Below are positions 19,352-31,518 of a DNA stretch of 64,000 nucleotides, piece after piece. A program made the position numbers and the translations under genes. The DNA lies in assembly GCF_012489685.1 (NCBI RefSeq), contig NC_080044.1, positions 59,387,507 to 59,451,506 on the forward strand, in the 5' to 3' direction. Positions within the stretch are counted from its first letter, which is position 1; every line of letters begins with the position of its first letter. The notes beneath the pieces are model-generated. The model ran no database searches. It was not told the DNA's origin and was given only the letters and a program-made list of their open reading frames with translations. The DNA comes from Lotus japonicus (lineage: Eukaryota; Streptophyta; Magnoliopsida; Fabales; Fabaceae).

Positions 19352-20124
19352 CCTCATCTGTTCCAAAATGTAAGAACTAAACCACCAACGCACACCCCTT
19401 AAGAAAGTTTGGTAATCTAGTTTTTACATTTAATTAGTTCTAAAATTTTATGAAATTTCCACAATTGTCCTCCACATATTTTTTTTAATCTCGTTCTATC
19501 ATTAATGTATTTTCAGTTTGCGACAACTCTTTAGTTATGTTTTGTTGGATACCACATCTCTTTATTTCAATGTAATACCTATGCATTTTTTTAATGAATT
19601 GGGAAACAAACCTAGGGATTTATACCACTAGAAGGTGAAATGCGTATAAAAAAAATAAATTTTTTTTTGTAGATTCACTTGATTGTATTCAGCAGTAGAA
19701 GAATTGAGAGTTTCTCAAAAAATTTGGAATTCAAATTTGCCCGAAAAAATAATTCACATGACATATTTGGCGAACAATATTGCAAAAAAATATATATATG
19801 CACTCCCAAAATTGGCTTTTGGCACATAAATATTTCTTTTTTTAACGTAATTGCCTTTGAAAATGCAAATCAGAATTAATCTTCCAATTAGTTTGCAATG
19901 AATATTGAAAATGCGAATTTGAGTCAATTGTAATTATGTGTAGTGTATGTTCTTCAAAATGTGGAAAAAGAGAGATTTCAATTTATGTGATGCATTTAAA
20001 AAAATAAAATTAAATAAGGGTAAAATTGTGAAAAAATTATTAATAAGTTACAAAATTATATCTGGTTCTTATAAAACAAATCAAATATCACCTCATACTT
20101 GGCCTTTACATATAGGAACGGAGG
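19352..20124. mobile_element. Probable large degenerate Stowaway-like element
   Basis: The left end TA|CCTCATCTGTTCC and right end GGAACGGAGG|TA are imperfect inverted repeats with TA flanks. The inner sequence continues weakly complementary (ATGTAAGAAC against CCTTTACAT). About 773 bp, AT-rich, non-coding, older than the neighbouring MITE. Confidence 0.45.
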
Positions 20125-20258
20125 TAGTACCAAATATATATATATTTCCTCCTTCCTCCCCTAACTCTATCTTCCCCGTATCTCTTTACCCAAATCTCTC
20201 TCTACCAAACAATGCATTAATGCTACCCCGCAAATATTTTTTGTTTTTATTTACGTCT

Positions 20259-20269
20259 ATATATAAATA
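20259..20269 (+). promoter_or_regulatory. TATA box of the second B3 gene
   Basis: TATATATAAAT about 205 bases before the ATG at 20475, followed by a leader rich in A, C and T. No competing TATA box is closer. Confidence 0.5.
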
Positions 20270-20474
20270 CACGCATGCCACTAACAAACCCATAACAACA
20301 CAAGACGAGCCATTATCACCAACCAACTTCGATGAGAACTAAGTTCTGCATTTGAGGTAGACGTTAACCTCTCAAGCTCCTTTTTTTTTCTTCCTATTAT
20401 TGTGCATTTCTCTAAATGGATTCTTTAAACCTTTATTGCTTAAAACTTTTATTTAAGGGTATCCAAATTTAATT

Positions 20475-21089
20475 ATGGCGGATTTCGTCTCTCTTGGTGA
20501 ACGTCGGCGACACCGGAAGAGCTCCAACCAATATACTCCAGATGATTCCGAGTACGAGGAGTGGGACATAAAGGATGACAACTGCTGGAGTGTTACTCTG
20601 ACAACCTGCAAGCATCTGGCAATCAGGTCCTGGTGCGTGTTAATGCTTTGAAACCAAACTATTTAAATTTGTCAATCCCCCTGTTTGCATGCTTTGGTCT
20701 TCTAATATTTATATTATCTATAGAATATCCCGGCATCCATAGTGGAGGCACATTTTCAAAACAAGCCTGAACAGATCGATGTCTATGCTGATGTGCAAAA
20801 TCTTTCCGGATTTTCACCCGTTGAAATTACAATTAGACAATGGTCGCTGGTTTTCGACTCCAAAAATCACAGAAAAGCAATGTTGGGGACAGGTTGGTAC
20901 GAGTTCTGCAGGGACAACAGGTTAACCAAAGGGGACGAAGTCACTTTCGTTGTAAATGGTCTGAGAAAGGCTGTTGTTGTTTTTCTTGAGAGAAAGCATA
21001 AAGGGAAGAAAAAGGGTCTTGGATGTCCAAAATTCCAGATATGCAAAAAATTGTTTCTATTTGGGCCTTGTTTAAGGGAAGTTGTTTAA
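20475..21089 (+). CDS. B3-domain protein (REM-like), single domain, two exons
   Basis: About 175 aa. Exon 1 is 20475-20636 (MADFVSLGERRRHRKSS, an acidic DDSEYEEWD stretch, then CWSVTLTTCKHLAI, the first B3 strands). Exon 2 is 20724-21089 after CTATAG (NIPASIVEAHF, ITIRQWSLVF, GTGWYEFCRDN, LTKGDEVTF), completing one B3 domain. Phase-0 joining uses donor GTGTTA at 20637; the better consensus GTGCGT at 20633 would break the frame. The C-terminus is basic (KHKGKKKG). The protein is expected to be nuclear and DNA-binding; target unknown. It is not a close copy of the B3 gene at 1419-2403. Confidence 0.72.
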
Positions 21090-21471
21090 GTTTATATTTA
21101 TGTTTTGTTTTACGGGTTTGTTTGCTGTTACGGCAAAACACGGAGTTGTGTGAATGTCTACAGTCATTCTATTTTATGAAATGTTCAAGTAATTTGCTTT
21201 ATCCCTATTCAATTTATGCTATTGTTTGTTCATCAAGATGGAGAAGTCGTTATTTTCGCGTGTTAAACGCTATTTAGGCGACCAGATGAAAAACCGGATG
21301 CAGAGGTAGGCCAATGGGTTGCTTGCAAGGCTGGGAGAAGATGCTTAATGTGGTAATAGCGGAGAATGGATAAGAGAAAATAAATGATATTATTGTAAGA
21401 GGCTATTGTAAGGTGGCTTATTGTAATGTCATCTTTTTATATTTTTAATCGTAAGCTCAACTTAATTATTA

Positions 21472-21657
21472 TTGGTCGCCTTATTATTGAAAGTAACTTT
21501 TTCTTACAATAATATTTTGCTTTCACGACACAATCTTTTTCCATTGCATGGTTCAAGACCAATGCACTTTGGTCGCCTTATTATTGAAAGCAACTTTTAG
21601 TTTCAATGAACTTTACCTTTCACAACACAATATTTTGCTATTGCATGGTGCAAGACC
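21472..21657. repeat. Imperfect tandem duplication of ~97 bp
   Basis: Two units begin TTGGTCGCCTTATTATTGAA and end GCATGGTxCAAGACC (21472-21560 and 21569-21657). Middle parts diverge more than the ends. Non-coding, downstream of the B3 gene. Confidence 0.75.
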
Positions 21658-23260
21658 TAGACCTAGTTGCCACCGTATTTAATTCCAGGGATGAATGAAA
21701 CATATCGAACCAAAAATTAAGTTTCATTAACCGACAAATATGATAAAAGAGAGAGGGCGCCAAGAGTCAAATAAAACAGTCTAAATGCATAGATCATCTA
21801 ACATCTAATCCTAATCCAATTAATAAATAAATAAGTTGTGTGTAAATACTTAACTTTCTCAACTCTTCTACTGAATCCCGAAGTTTGTCAGAATTGTTTA
21901 GAAATCTATGTAAATGCTGAAGCTAGATTCCGCTCTCATGGAATTATTTTCCAGTACACTGCGCTCCCTGCCTCCTCCGCTCGAGACTCCAGTACGGAGC
22001 CACCATGGCTAAATAATCTCCCTCTTTTTCTCTAGGAACGCAATCTGTGATCTAAGGCGGCTACAGACCATGAAAGAGCTGCTCATATCTACCGCAGAAT
22101 CGCGCATAATCCACCCAATATGTGCCCGTTTGGCATCCCGTTAGAAACGTGGTGTTAGAATTAACGTGATTTTGTTAGAATGATTTTGAATAAAATTGTG
22201 TTTGAGTAAAAGTGATTTATGTTTGGATGATTCGTAAAAAACGTGATTTAAAAAAAATGAATACCCTTTTGGATGATATTAATTAACTCATGTTTGGAAC
22301 TATAATTAAATTTTTTAATGTTTTATCCTTGTTTTGTTGTGAGTATAAAAGTATAAAATAAAACTAAAAAAAAGGAAAGAAGATAAAGTGATAGAGACCG
22401 AATTTTAATTCAATTTGGCTTTAGACTTACATCTTCTTCTTTACCTCTTCGTTGGCTTTTAGTTAGTGAGTGAAAAATCAAAGAAACACCACCAGGTACC
22501 AGTCCAAAATGAAATCCCCTGTTCTTCAATGTATTCATCCCCTGTTCTTCAACGCTTCAACCCTCTCCACCAACTTAAGAATTAAAAAAAACAGAGACAA
22601 AAACCCACATATCTGCAACCTCACACGGGATAGGGGCCGCCACCCCCACCTAGCCATGACCCACCCAGCAGTGAACCTCATTAAGCAAGAGCGGATCTGA
22701 AGAGAAGAAAGCAAGAGTTGGAAATAACAAAGTAAAGAATGGATCTGGAATAGCAGAGCGTGAATATCATCCACATCCATATGGTAAAATTTTCAATCCT
22801 TCTCATTCTACCTCTCATTCGACGCTTGCTCAATTTTTCTAGATCCATCAACTTTTCCAACAATTAAACATCACTGAACAATTTAACTGGCTTAAAAATA
22901 TATTGTAGGGTATTGTGCCAAATTTTATGCGCACGAAAGGTGACACTACCTTTGTACAATTTTACCCTTCAGAAATGGCGCCTTCATAAATTAATTGTAG
23001 TCTCGCTATGATAATTATCAAGTATAGGCGCGCTTAAGTTTATACTCGGTCTCAGGGTTTGGTTTTATGTCAATTGCTCCATCAAGGATTTGAAATAGTA
23101 GACAATTTATAAGAGAGGAACTTTATAGCTAGGGAACGAAATTAATCAGTGCATGATAAATAAGATTGAAATATTGCAATGTGCACAACTTAAAATAAAG
23201 GTACTGGAAAAGGACTTGAACATCAAACGGAAATTAACAAGCATTAAGCAAGGCGTTACG
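21658..23260. other. Intergenic, no supported gene
   Basis: Short open frames at 21838-22035, 22470-22700 and 22535-22780 show no domain. The block about 22115-22300 (CCCGTTTGGCATCCCG, GTTTGGATGATTCGT) has the look of a dispersed repeat, but I cannot define its ends. Confidence 0.4.
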
Positions 23261-23581
23261 TTATTTCTTGTAAACATAGGTCAACAAGGCTCTCATATCT
23301 GCGACGTCAGAACTTATTTGACGTTGCGAGACATTGAAATAAGTCATAAATGACCATAATTGTGCTTCAGTTTCGTTGATTCTTGCTATCATGGCGTTGT
23401 GTTGCACAACTTGCTCTTTCCTCACGGAGATCAAATTATCTTCAATGCGCGAAATGAGGCTGTTTGAGTACTCAGCACAATCATTCGGAGTGATAGTGGA
23501 AGAGATTTTTCCCTCTACGCATTGTTTGTACATAATTATTTCGTGTGGCATAAGCACACGGAATTTGCTGGGACTAGTCAT
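23261..23581 (-). CDS. Small protein like the C-terminal tail of the plant transposon-protein family
   Basis: 106 aa, ATG at 23581. The last ~55 residues have the same layout as the tail of the pseudogene at 37548-37733: VVQHNAMIARINETEAQL here against VHHNTLVVKYNHMESNL there. Each is followed by a Q-x-x-I-x-x-D-(V/L)-x-D-(M/I) stretch, a predicted coiled coil, and ends in Lys. TATAAATA on the reverse strand (23645-23652) lies about 65 bases upstream of the ATG. It may be a 3' fragment of a larger family member or a short stand-alone gene. Function unknown. Confidence 0.5.
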   Translation of the reverse strand: MTSPSKFRVLMPHEIIMYKQCVEGKISSTITPNDCAEYSNSLISRIEDNLISVRKEQVVQHNAMIARINETEAQLWSFMTYFNVSQRQISSDVADMRALLTYVYKK

Positions 23582-23644
23582 TCTAGTTTTTCAAGTATGA
23601 ATAATCGAAACACTACAAAGGATATGGATTACAACCAAACTATT

Positions 23645-23652
23645 TATTTATA
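23645..23652 (-). promoter_or_regulatory. TATA box upstream of the small reverse-strand gene
   Basis: TATAAATA on the reverse strand, about 65 bases before the ATG at 23581. This spacing is normal for a plant promoter with a short leader. Confidence 0.45.
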
Positions 23653-24484
23653 GGAGGCCTAGCAGATCGTATATCTAGGTAAAAAAGTAAAGTTATATAT
23701 TCTTACTCCCGATTTAGGGTATACCCAGATGGCCAGATGTATTGATAAGCAGTGATGGTATTATATTTAAAAAAAAAAACCAGTGATGGTATTTGTAAGA
23801 CCTGGATTTTCAGAACAAGCTAGTTTCCGACTCACGCGTAGAATCAGTGTAAGCGTGACAGGAGTTTGACATTTGAGGAAGATTAATGAAGAAGAAAGTT
23901 CAGGAATTGCTTGAGGAATGTTGCGTAGTTGTTTTCGGAGTTAGTGCGAGTCGTCTGCACACTTGCCTTAGGGCGAGCGTGTCCAGAATAGACTATTTCG
24001 CTCTTAAAGCAACGTTTTGAGTGAGATTTCGAACTCTCGGAAAATTTAAAGATTCTCTTTATTTTTCCATCGACCAGCGTTTCATTTCGGAACTCTGGAC
24101 TGTACGCACGATAGGTTTCACTTTTCGGATGTCCGCCGACGCTAATTTCTTTGCTTCGAAACCCTATTTTCGAGCAATGGATGAAGACTTTTTCTATTCG
24201 GGACTTCTAAAGAAGATTCCGTCCGCGTTGCCAGACTTGTTTCGACGTTTCCAATCTTTCTTCAGTTGGAAGTTTTGTCGTTTGAGCATCACAGCAAAAA
24301 GTAGTTTTTCGGGGCAGATTAACCGACACCGCTTTTGAGTTTTTCGATATCGTTTTTCCCAAATCCTAGATATTTGTTTTGAGTTCTGGAATTCCGACGC
24401 CAGAATCTCTCTTAGAATTTCTCGGTGATCGTGCTGCAAAAATCGGAATCGCGAAATTTTCATTTTCCCGCGATTTCACCCGCC

Positions 24485-24492
24485 TATAAATA
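24485..24492 (+). promoter_or_regulatory. TATA box of the chromovirus LTR
   Basis: CCTATAAATAGCGCG, about 690 bp into the LTR. Everything downstream in the LTR, including the hairpin array, should therefore be transcribed. The same box is at 32210-32217 in the 3' LTR. Confidence 0.7.
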
Positions 24493-25940
24493 GCGCGAAA
24501 AAGCAAAATCCTCTCATTTTCTTTCCATTTGTGGCTGATTTCGTGGGGAGCAAGGGGGGAGGGGATTTCCGCGAAAACTTGACCAATCTTCGTGCAGTTC
24601 GTCCCTACTTCTAGGTATCGAGGTAACTATCATGAATCCTGCCTCTGATTTCTGTTTCTGCTGAGTTTCTGAAGTCGTTTCTGTGCTCTAAGTTTTGAGC
24701 TTTTTCTAAAATTGTCCGATTTCTCTGATTTCTCGCTTGGGTTATGTTCCTTATGTTCCCCTGAGTCTAAAACCTCTGTCAGTAAACTCTGATTGCGATT
24801 CAGTTGTCCAGGATCTGAAAAATTGACTCAAAACTCTTTTTGTCTCACATTTCGAAACTTTATTGTCGAAAAGACTTAATCTGACTTCGTGCCTTTAGGA
24901 TTTGTTGTCACGGATATCATGAGGATCGTTGCTGTCAAATTTGTTTTCAGAACTGATAACTTTGAAGTTTTGAGCCTTTATTTTGGACCAAAATGCCCCT
25001 GCGTAGTCGTATTTCGGCCCGATTGTCCGAAAATTGTTCTGACAGTTTCTTTGCCTTAGTTTTACCCTAAAACTACCTTGTAAACTGATTTGATCGAAGA
25101 AAAAGAGCCGAAGCCCTTTTCTCCTTATGGCCGTGGGGTTTTCCTAAGGGGAGGGGAGTTTTTCGTTTTCGAAAACTTGTCCTTTCGTACCCGTTTGTCG
25201 TATTCTGAAGCTTTGATGCTTTGTCTATCGTTTATGTATTGTATTGCGATCGAACTAATCGATTTTGTGTGGATTCTGCTTTGTTTTTCCTCCGAGGTTC
25301 AGTTGAAGGAACTTTGGAAGTTTCAAGGCATTCCTGTGAAGGAGATTTGATTTGCGAAGCTGGATCAGCTCGAGGTTAGGGCAACTTACATATATATTAG
25401 CTATGAATGCATGATAGGCGTCGATCAATTCGACTTATGCTTTACTTTGATGTTGATTATGTTGATGAACTGATGTTGTGATGTTGTGCTTTGTTGGATT
25501 GTGCGTTTTGACGCAATTTCGGAGTGGAGATTCATTGATCTGGTGATCTTTGATATTTCGGGTTGGATGAACAACCCTAGGCAAGTCCAAATGTGGGGTT
25601 TGAGACTTAGCCATATGTTGGAATTCTTAGACTTTCCCCGGGAAATGTATTTTGGGTGGTTGATCTTTGAAAACTTAGAATGATAGAGCTTTGAAAATCT
25701 AAAGACTTGGGAAACTTAGACTTTGAGAAATAAACTCATAACTTGACTAATTCGAATTGAAACAATTTTTATTAACGTTTAAGCATAGGAGAACTGAAGG
25801 GGAAAATATTTACGAAAGACGGGGAAAAGTCGACTTTGTTGTGGGTTTGGAGAGTTATCGGAATTGGGGGAAGCCACTAAGGTGAGCTATGGTGATGATT
25901 GAAAGTCACCGAGTACTCTAGTACTCTTGGGGAGTGTTGT

Positions 25941-26416
25941 GGAGCCGTGTTGTATTGACCGACACCTAGTGCTCTTGTTGTTTGGGCTGTGTTGTATTGA
26001 CCGACACTAGACCCTTGTGTATTCTGTGGGTGGAGTTGTGTTGTATTGACCGACACTTACTCCGAGTTGTGTTGTATTGACCGACACTAACTCATGGGTT
26101 TGTTGAGATTGGGTTGTGAGCTAAACACTTTCGTGGTAAGGACGATTCGTTGTTTGGCTAACCACGTTGCATTCAATCGGGTGAATAACGGGAATGGTTC
26201 ACCTGTGCATATCATGGTGAATAACGGGAATGGTTCACCTTGCATTAATGATGAATAACGGGAATGGTTCATCATTCGGTGAATAACGGGAATGGTTCAC
26301 CAAGGATGAATAACGGGAATGGTTCATCCAGGATGGATTTCATCCAGGATGGATAACGGGAATGGTCCATCCATAGTGAAAATGCTTCACTTGTGGCGAA
26401 CGGGAACGCGTCACAA
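25941..26416 (+). repeat. Array of small hairpins with conserved loops and covarying stems (5' LTR copy)
   Basis: Set A: four units with GTGTTGTATTGACCGACAC (from about 25946, 25988, 26037 and 26069), each with extra flanking pairs such as GGAGT/ACTCC or GAGTT/AACTC. Set B: six units with the loop TAACGGGAATGG between complementary arms. The arms are GGTGAA/TTCACC (26180, 26216, 26278), ATGATGAA/TTCATCAT (26248), GGATGAA/TTCATCC (26304) and GGATGGA/TCCATCC (26347). Two shorter relatives are AGTGAA/TTCACT (26375) and TTGTG/CACAA (26391-26416). A further stem, CGTGGT/ACCACG (26132/26161), lies between the sets. The array lies downstream of the TATA box, so it is probably in RNA. Confidence 0.88.
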
Positions 26417-27349
26417 ATCCGGATACATATTGTGCATTTCACGCATACATTCATGCTGACTGAGATTGTGTGCTGTTTGTTTATTGAAGCAATGTTAGAG
26501 CCATAACATGCTAGGATTGTTTATATGTATATATATCAACATATATCTATACCCCATATCACATGTTGAGTGTATATCTACTTATTGCTGTGAGTTGACC
26601 CTAGCGCCTTGGCTTTGTTTGTATGTTTGTGTTTGGGCGGTCGGCCTGCTGCCAGATGTCGATGGCCGACTGGTGTTCGATGGTCTCTCCCTCGGGGGGG
26701 ATCAGATATGAGCTTGTGGATCGGGATGCCCCCACCGCTTGGGTGATCGATGTTGTGGGTCATCGAGCGACGTACCGGGGAAGGGTCATGGAGGACCGGA
26801 CTGACGAGTGTGAACATCTGACGAAAGAAGTTCTACGACGCATGGAGCTGAGCTTCAACTTGCCGTCTTCAGTTCGCCGAGGACTCGGATGTGTGAGCAG
26901 TTATGGGTTGGTAGAGTTAGGCAGGCGTCATATTTGTGTAGAGCTCTGATTCGTTTTGCTTTTGGGACGGGGTAGGTTCCCGACGCATGGCTTTTGTGTG
27001 GTTCTCTTATTGAGGGATCACAGTGAGTCAGTCGGACTATAGGGGTCTTTGCTTAGGCCATTTTGAGGCCGACTTTCTCCCAGTGGATTGTAATTATAAC
27101 CTTTTCACTCACACTTCTGGATCTGTAACTATTTGCCTACGGGCACACTACTTTGGAGTCACTGCGAGTGCGCGTGACATGGGAGTGCAGCTGAGGCTGT
27201 ACATGTGTAAATATTTGTGTGTTGGTTGGGTTTTGTCTTTATTTTCTATTGCTTGATTTAAAAGGTATCAAACGAAAAAATTACCTGTTTTCAGCGTAAA
27301 GTCTATTTTTGGTTACTAAAGTGACACCTGGAAATCGGGGTGTTACATT

Positions 27350-28139
27350 GTGGTATCAGAGCTTAGTCGAGTCTTTTGGGAGTCTTTGGGGAATAGGTCT
27401 TCTGTGCTAGGTTGTTTGACTCTGCAAAGAGTGAAAATTGATTGTCTGCAGAGCGATTTTCGCTCTAATTGCTTGCGTTACTACTCAATCGGATTGAGTG
27501 GTTTGTCTAGTGCTACCGTATGGTTAGTACTAATCGGACGTTCGATGGGATATAGGATGGTGGATCTTAACCGGATGGCGGAGGCTACACGTGAGCATCA
27601 TCAACGACTGATGGCGACAGCAATGTATCAACAAAGAGGAATGAACCGAACTGGAGCTGGGGGACCAATGAGGTCAGGTTCCCAAGGCTACAACGGAAGG
27701 AAGAGTTACCATAAGTGGGGACCATATCAGCGTTCCGAGGGAAGAAATCTTATCTCAAGAGAGTACAAACCGACGACTGCTGATACTGGGGGGGAAGCCA
27801 GTTGGTGACAAAGGAGTGACATCTACTCGTTGCAGAAAGTTTGGGCATTTTGCTAACAAATGCTCAGTGATTGGACGGAGATGCTTCAAGTGTAACCGAG
27901 AGGGGCATCTAGCTGTGAACTGCAAGATCAAAGAAAGTCTATGCTTCAATTGCAACCAACCGGGACATTTCTCCCAAGATTGCAAGGCACTCAGGGGCGA
28001 ATCATCAGGGAATGTTGGGAAAGGAAAACAACTTACTACAGAGGAAAGGATTCATATCAAGGGAGGAGCAAGAGTTGAGGAGTCGAACGAGGAAGAACGT
28101 GGGAACGATGGTAATATTTTAACTGTTCTCGTATTCTAG
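27350..28139 (+). pseudogene. gag: Chromovirus gag remnant with zinc knuckles
   Basis: Two overlapping frames. The first ends in a gag-like Gly/Arg/Tyr-rich stretch (27541-27808). The second (27816-28139) has zinc knuckles CFKCNREGHLAVNC and CFNCNQPGHFSQDC (both C-X2-C-X4-H-X4-C), plus a damaged first one, CRKFGHFANKC. The capsid part of gag is missing and a frameshift separates the two frames, so no functional Gag is made. Confidence 0.8.
27351..27362 (+). other. Primer binding site, initiator tRNA-Met
   Basis: TGGTATCAGAGC, three bases after the 5' LTR, complementary to the 3' end of plant initiator tRNA-Met. Confidence 0.88.
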
Positions 28140-28468
28140 AATAACTTACTCTTTTATATTCAAGCGAGTGTGACGCGCCTAACTTGTATTTACTACTTAG
28201 ACTATGATCCTATGATTATTATCCCTAGTAGGACCTTATTCGAAGTTGCTCGTGATTTAACTATAGAGGTTACACGAGATCTAGAATAGCACGCGGAGCT
28301 AGGGAGTTGTTTTACCGAGGCGTTGATAAGGAAGCTAGGATCTCAGGGAAATTCCTTATGGGTACGAATCGTAGGATTTTAGGGCGTTTAGTTTTGAAGC
28401 GGAGTCGTTAGAGGATCTTTCGGCAAAAGGGATTCATTCGACCGAGTGTTTCACCATGGGGAGCGCCA

Positions 28469-29137
28469 GTGCTTTTAGTCAAGAAGAAGGACGGAAGGTC
28501 GAGATCGTGGGTGGATTATCGACAATTGAACAAGGCAACGATCAAGAACAGATACCCGTTGCCGAGGATAGATGATTTGATGGACCAACTACGAGGGGCT
28601 ACCGTATTTTCCAAGATAGATTTGAGGTCAGGCTATCGTCGGATCAGAGTGAAGATTGAGGATATACCGAAGACTGCTTTCAGGACACGTTAAGGACACT
28701 ACGAGTACCTAGTGATGCCGTTTGGAGTGACGAATGTACCTGCTGTTTTCATGGATTACATGAACCGCATCTTTCAGGAGTTCTTAGATCGGCGTGTGGT
28801 GGTGTTTATTGAGGACATATTGATCTATTCGAAGGACGCGAATAAACATGAAGGACATTTGCGCCAAGTTTTACAATTGTTGAGAGAGAAAAAGCTGTAT
28901 GAGAACCCTTCCAAGTGTGAATTCTGGCTGGAGGAAGTCAATTTCTTAGGCCATGCTATCTCGAAGGAGGGCATAGCTGTGGATCCGGCGAAAGTGGAGA
29001 CTGTTTTGGCTTGGGAGCAACCGAAGATGGTGACAGAGATCAGAAGTTCTGTGGATTTAGCTGGATATTATAGACGCTTCATTGAGGGATTTGCCAAGAT
29101 TGTTGGACCTTTGACTCAATTGACGAGGAAGGATTAA
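28469..29137 (+). pseudogene. pol: Chromovirus reverse transcriptase remnant
   Basis: Begins [20 protein letters not shown] and continues through [43 protein letters not shown] and [14 protein letters not shown], the order of RT motifs. Two faults: an in-frame TAA at 28691-28693 just after AFRTR, and Glu for the first Asp of the catalytic F-x-D-D box (GAG at 28811-28813). The frame ends at TRKD* (29137) before RNase H. Protease, just upstream in a complete element, is not recognisable. Confidence 0.88.
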
Positions 29138-31518
29138 TCTTTTACATGGATTGAGGGTGTGTGGTTCCGTAGCGGAATCGTTAGGAACTTGATATCAGGA
29201 TAATTGTGGTTACTGGATGTTAGGATCTCATTGTCTGTTCCAGTGGGTTTTTCTAAATTTCCACCTTCGATGTATTAGGCCTGATCAACCTAATATTGAG
29301 GGGGTGATATTCGGAATCACAGCTGGTTATGGACTTTGATAGAAGGACGGGTAAGATGAATTTGAATTGATTGAGGATTAGTCGGATTTGGGAGGAAAGT
29401 TCGTGTTAAGCATTTGATTGTACAAGATTAAGATTTGAACCTTTGGAAGTTGATGATTTTCGTATAGACATTGATTGGTTAGTTCGTGTGATTACTCCAA
29501 GTAGAGGTAGACTAAGCCAATAGAATTGATGTTGGAAAATCTTTAAGTATTTTCTCGGAAGTTATGAAGTCATAGGTTATGTGATTTCTGACGTGGGATT
29601 ATTAGAGATTAGATAGGTTGGATTTAATATCCGGTTATAGATGATTGTTTGATGGTAGCGAGATTGAGAAGAATTAACTCTGAACTAGATTGTTATAGTC
29701 GAGTTCGAGGAATAAGTTTTGCTAAGCGTTGGATTAATATGTGGAGACATTATAGTCTTAAGAGATGAATTTTCGCTTGAAAAGTGTTGAATTAATGATT
29801 AAGTTGGAGAAAGAAAGTTTTAGCATAAGTTGAATACTTGAGGTTGGTGATATGGATTCCAAGGAAATATGCTGAGATTACTAAGTGAGATTTACTAAGT
29901 TGGATTGAAATCTTAGGGTTAAGATTGAATCTTGAGAGCCGAGAATCACGTACGAGTAGGAGATCTTATGGTTGTAGGTGTGACAATAGGAGTTGAATCT
30001 TAGAAGATTGAAGACCTGAAGGTGAGTTTCGGGTTAAGACCATTGAGGTGTAGTATAAGAGAGATCTTGAAGTAAGGGAATTCTGGGTTGTGTGGAATGT
30101 TAAGGTTGGTGATCGATTGATGTTGATTATGAGGTTGCGGACATCATGACCATGTGATAAGATTTGAATGATGTTAGCATAATAAGTTATGATTATGGAT
30201 AGCAGGATCAAGTGGTGAGTGTGGAAGCATGACGACACTTATCAGGTCGTTTGGGTAAGTGAAGGAGTTATAGTTTTAAGGAACGGATATTCATTTAAGA
30301 AGTATTGAAGAATTAAATGTTATTAGAGGACCAAACTTGGTGAAGGTGTAGGTTTTAAATCTATGAATGTCTGTCTAAGGTGTAGGACTCGAAGTTTGTC
30401 AGAATTTGATTGAGAGATTAAGAAGTTGATTGACGAGATGGTGATTGAGTCACAGAAAGGAAGGTGTTAGTATTAAGATGAATACCTGAGGTTGTTATAT
30501 TTTGACGAGTTTCGTAGAGTATAAGAGTCAATGGGACTTTTTTATGGATTTTGATAATGCATATTACGAGTAACAAGTGAATTTTACTAAAGTTGAATGA
30601 GAATCCTAGGGCTAAGGTTGACCTAGTGAGCTGAGATTCATGTACACATAAGAGATTTAGTGGTGTTAGCGGTTACGATAAGAGTTAAATCTCAGAATGT
30701 TGAAGGATCGGAAGATGTAATGGCTAGTTAAGTCCCTTGAGGTATAGTTATGATTTAATCTTCTAGAGGATAAGTCTCGATTCGTGCGAAGTGTTAGGGA
30801 TTTCAGTAAGTGTAAATAGGTTTGAGTGAGGGAAGTTCTAAGGAAGAAGACGATAATAATGGATTGTTAGATATTAAGAAGAGGATTATCTTATAAGTTG
30901 TTGATAACTTGATGTTGAAGGGGATAAGATTAGTGAAGGACAAGAAATAAGGACATAAGTCGATTTTTAATTCGAATGGTGACTAAGTAGGAGATTGATT
31001 TCATTGTGCGAGTGATGATAGTTACGAAGTTGGATGTGACGTTAATGGACTATTAGATTCCAACACAATGTTTCGTCTAAGAGTTATCGAACGAACAAGT
31101 GATGGACTGTAGATGAAGATCACGAGGACAAGTTGAGTATCTACTTTATGATGACAGAGAGGCACTGAGTTTAAGAAGAATTCCGGACGACCGAAAGTAA
31201 AGAAGTAAGTGGCTAAGGTTGTGCGACTGCACGGAATGCCAACCGGTATCATTTCAAGCAGAGGTCCGACGCAAGTAATCGAGTCAGACGACATGAGGTT
31301 GAATGATGTTTTGTCTTTTGAGACGCCGATAGTTAGCAGTGGGGATAGAAGAGTGAAACAGTTAAGGGGAAGGCAGATTGCTTAAGTAAAGATTTTGAGG
31401 AACAATGACACAGGCACTACTACATGGGAATTGGAAGATAAGATCAAGGAACTGTATTCCGAACTTTTTGCAGAACTCTGAGTTTCGAGGACGAAACTTT
31501 CTTTTTGGAGGGGAGTAT
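29138..31518 (+). pseudogene. Degenerate pol 3' part: integrase scrap, chromodomain tail, polypurine tract
   Basis: About 2.4 kb with almost no open frame on the + strand. Near 31210-31290 a stretch reads AKVVRLHGMPTGIISSRGP, a decayed form of the integrase core around its second acidic residue. At 31392-31481 TTWELEDKIKELYSELF followed by TGA is the end of a chromodomain. GGAGGGGAGTAT directly before the 3' LTR is the polypurine tract. Confidence 0.7.

Larger units (their letters stand above)
23794..27347 (+). repeat. 5' LTR of the chromovirus
   Basis: 3554 bp, GC-richer than the surroundings. TATAAATA at 24485-24492. The middle carries the hairpin array described separately. Open frames inside (for example 26623-26949) have no domain and are not called. 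Confidence 0.95.

Noticed and set aside
25941..26416. Repeats with short spacers as a CRISPR array
   Set aside because: This is plant LTR DNA. The 'spacers' are complementary hairpin arms, and spacing and sizes do not fit.
26623..26949. 108-codon ORF present in both chromovirus LTRs (also 34348-34674)
   Set aside because: The identity only reflects LTR duplication. No domain, and no start context or neighbour that suggests expression as protein.
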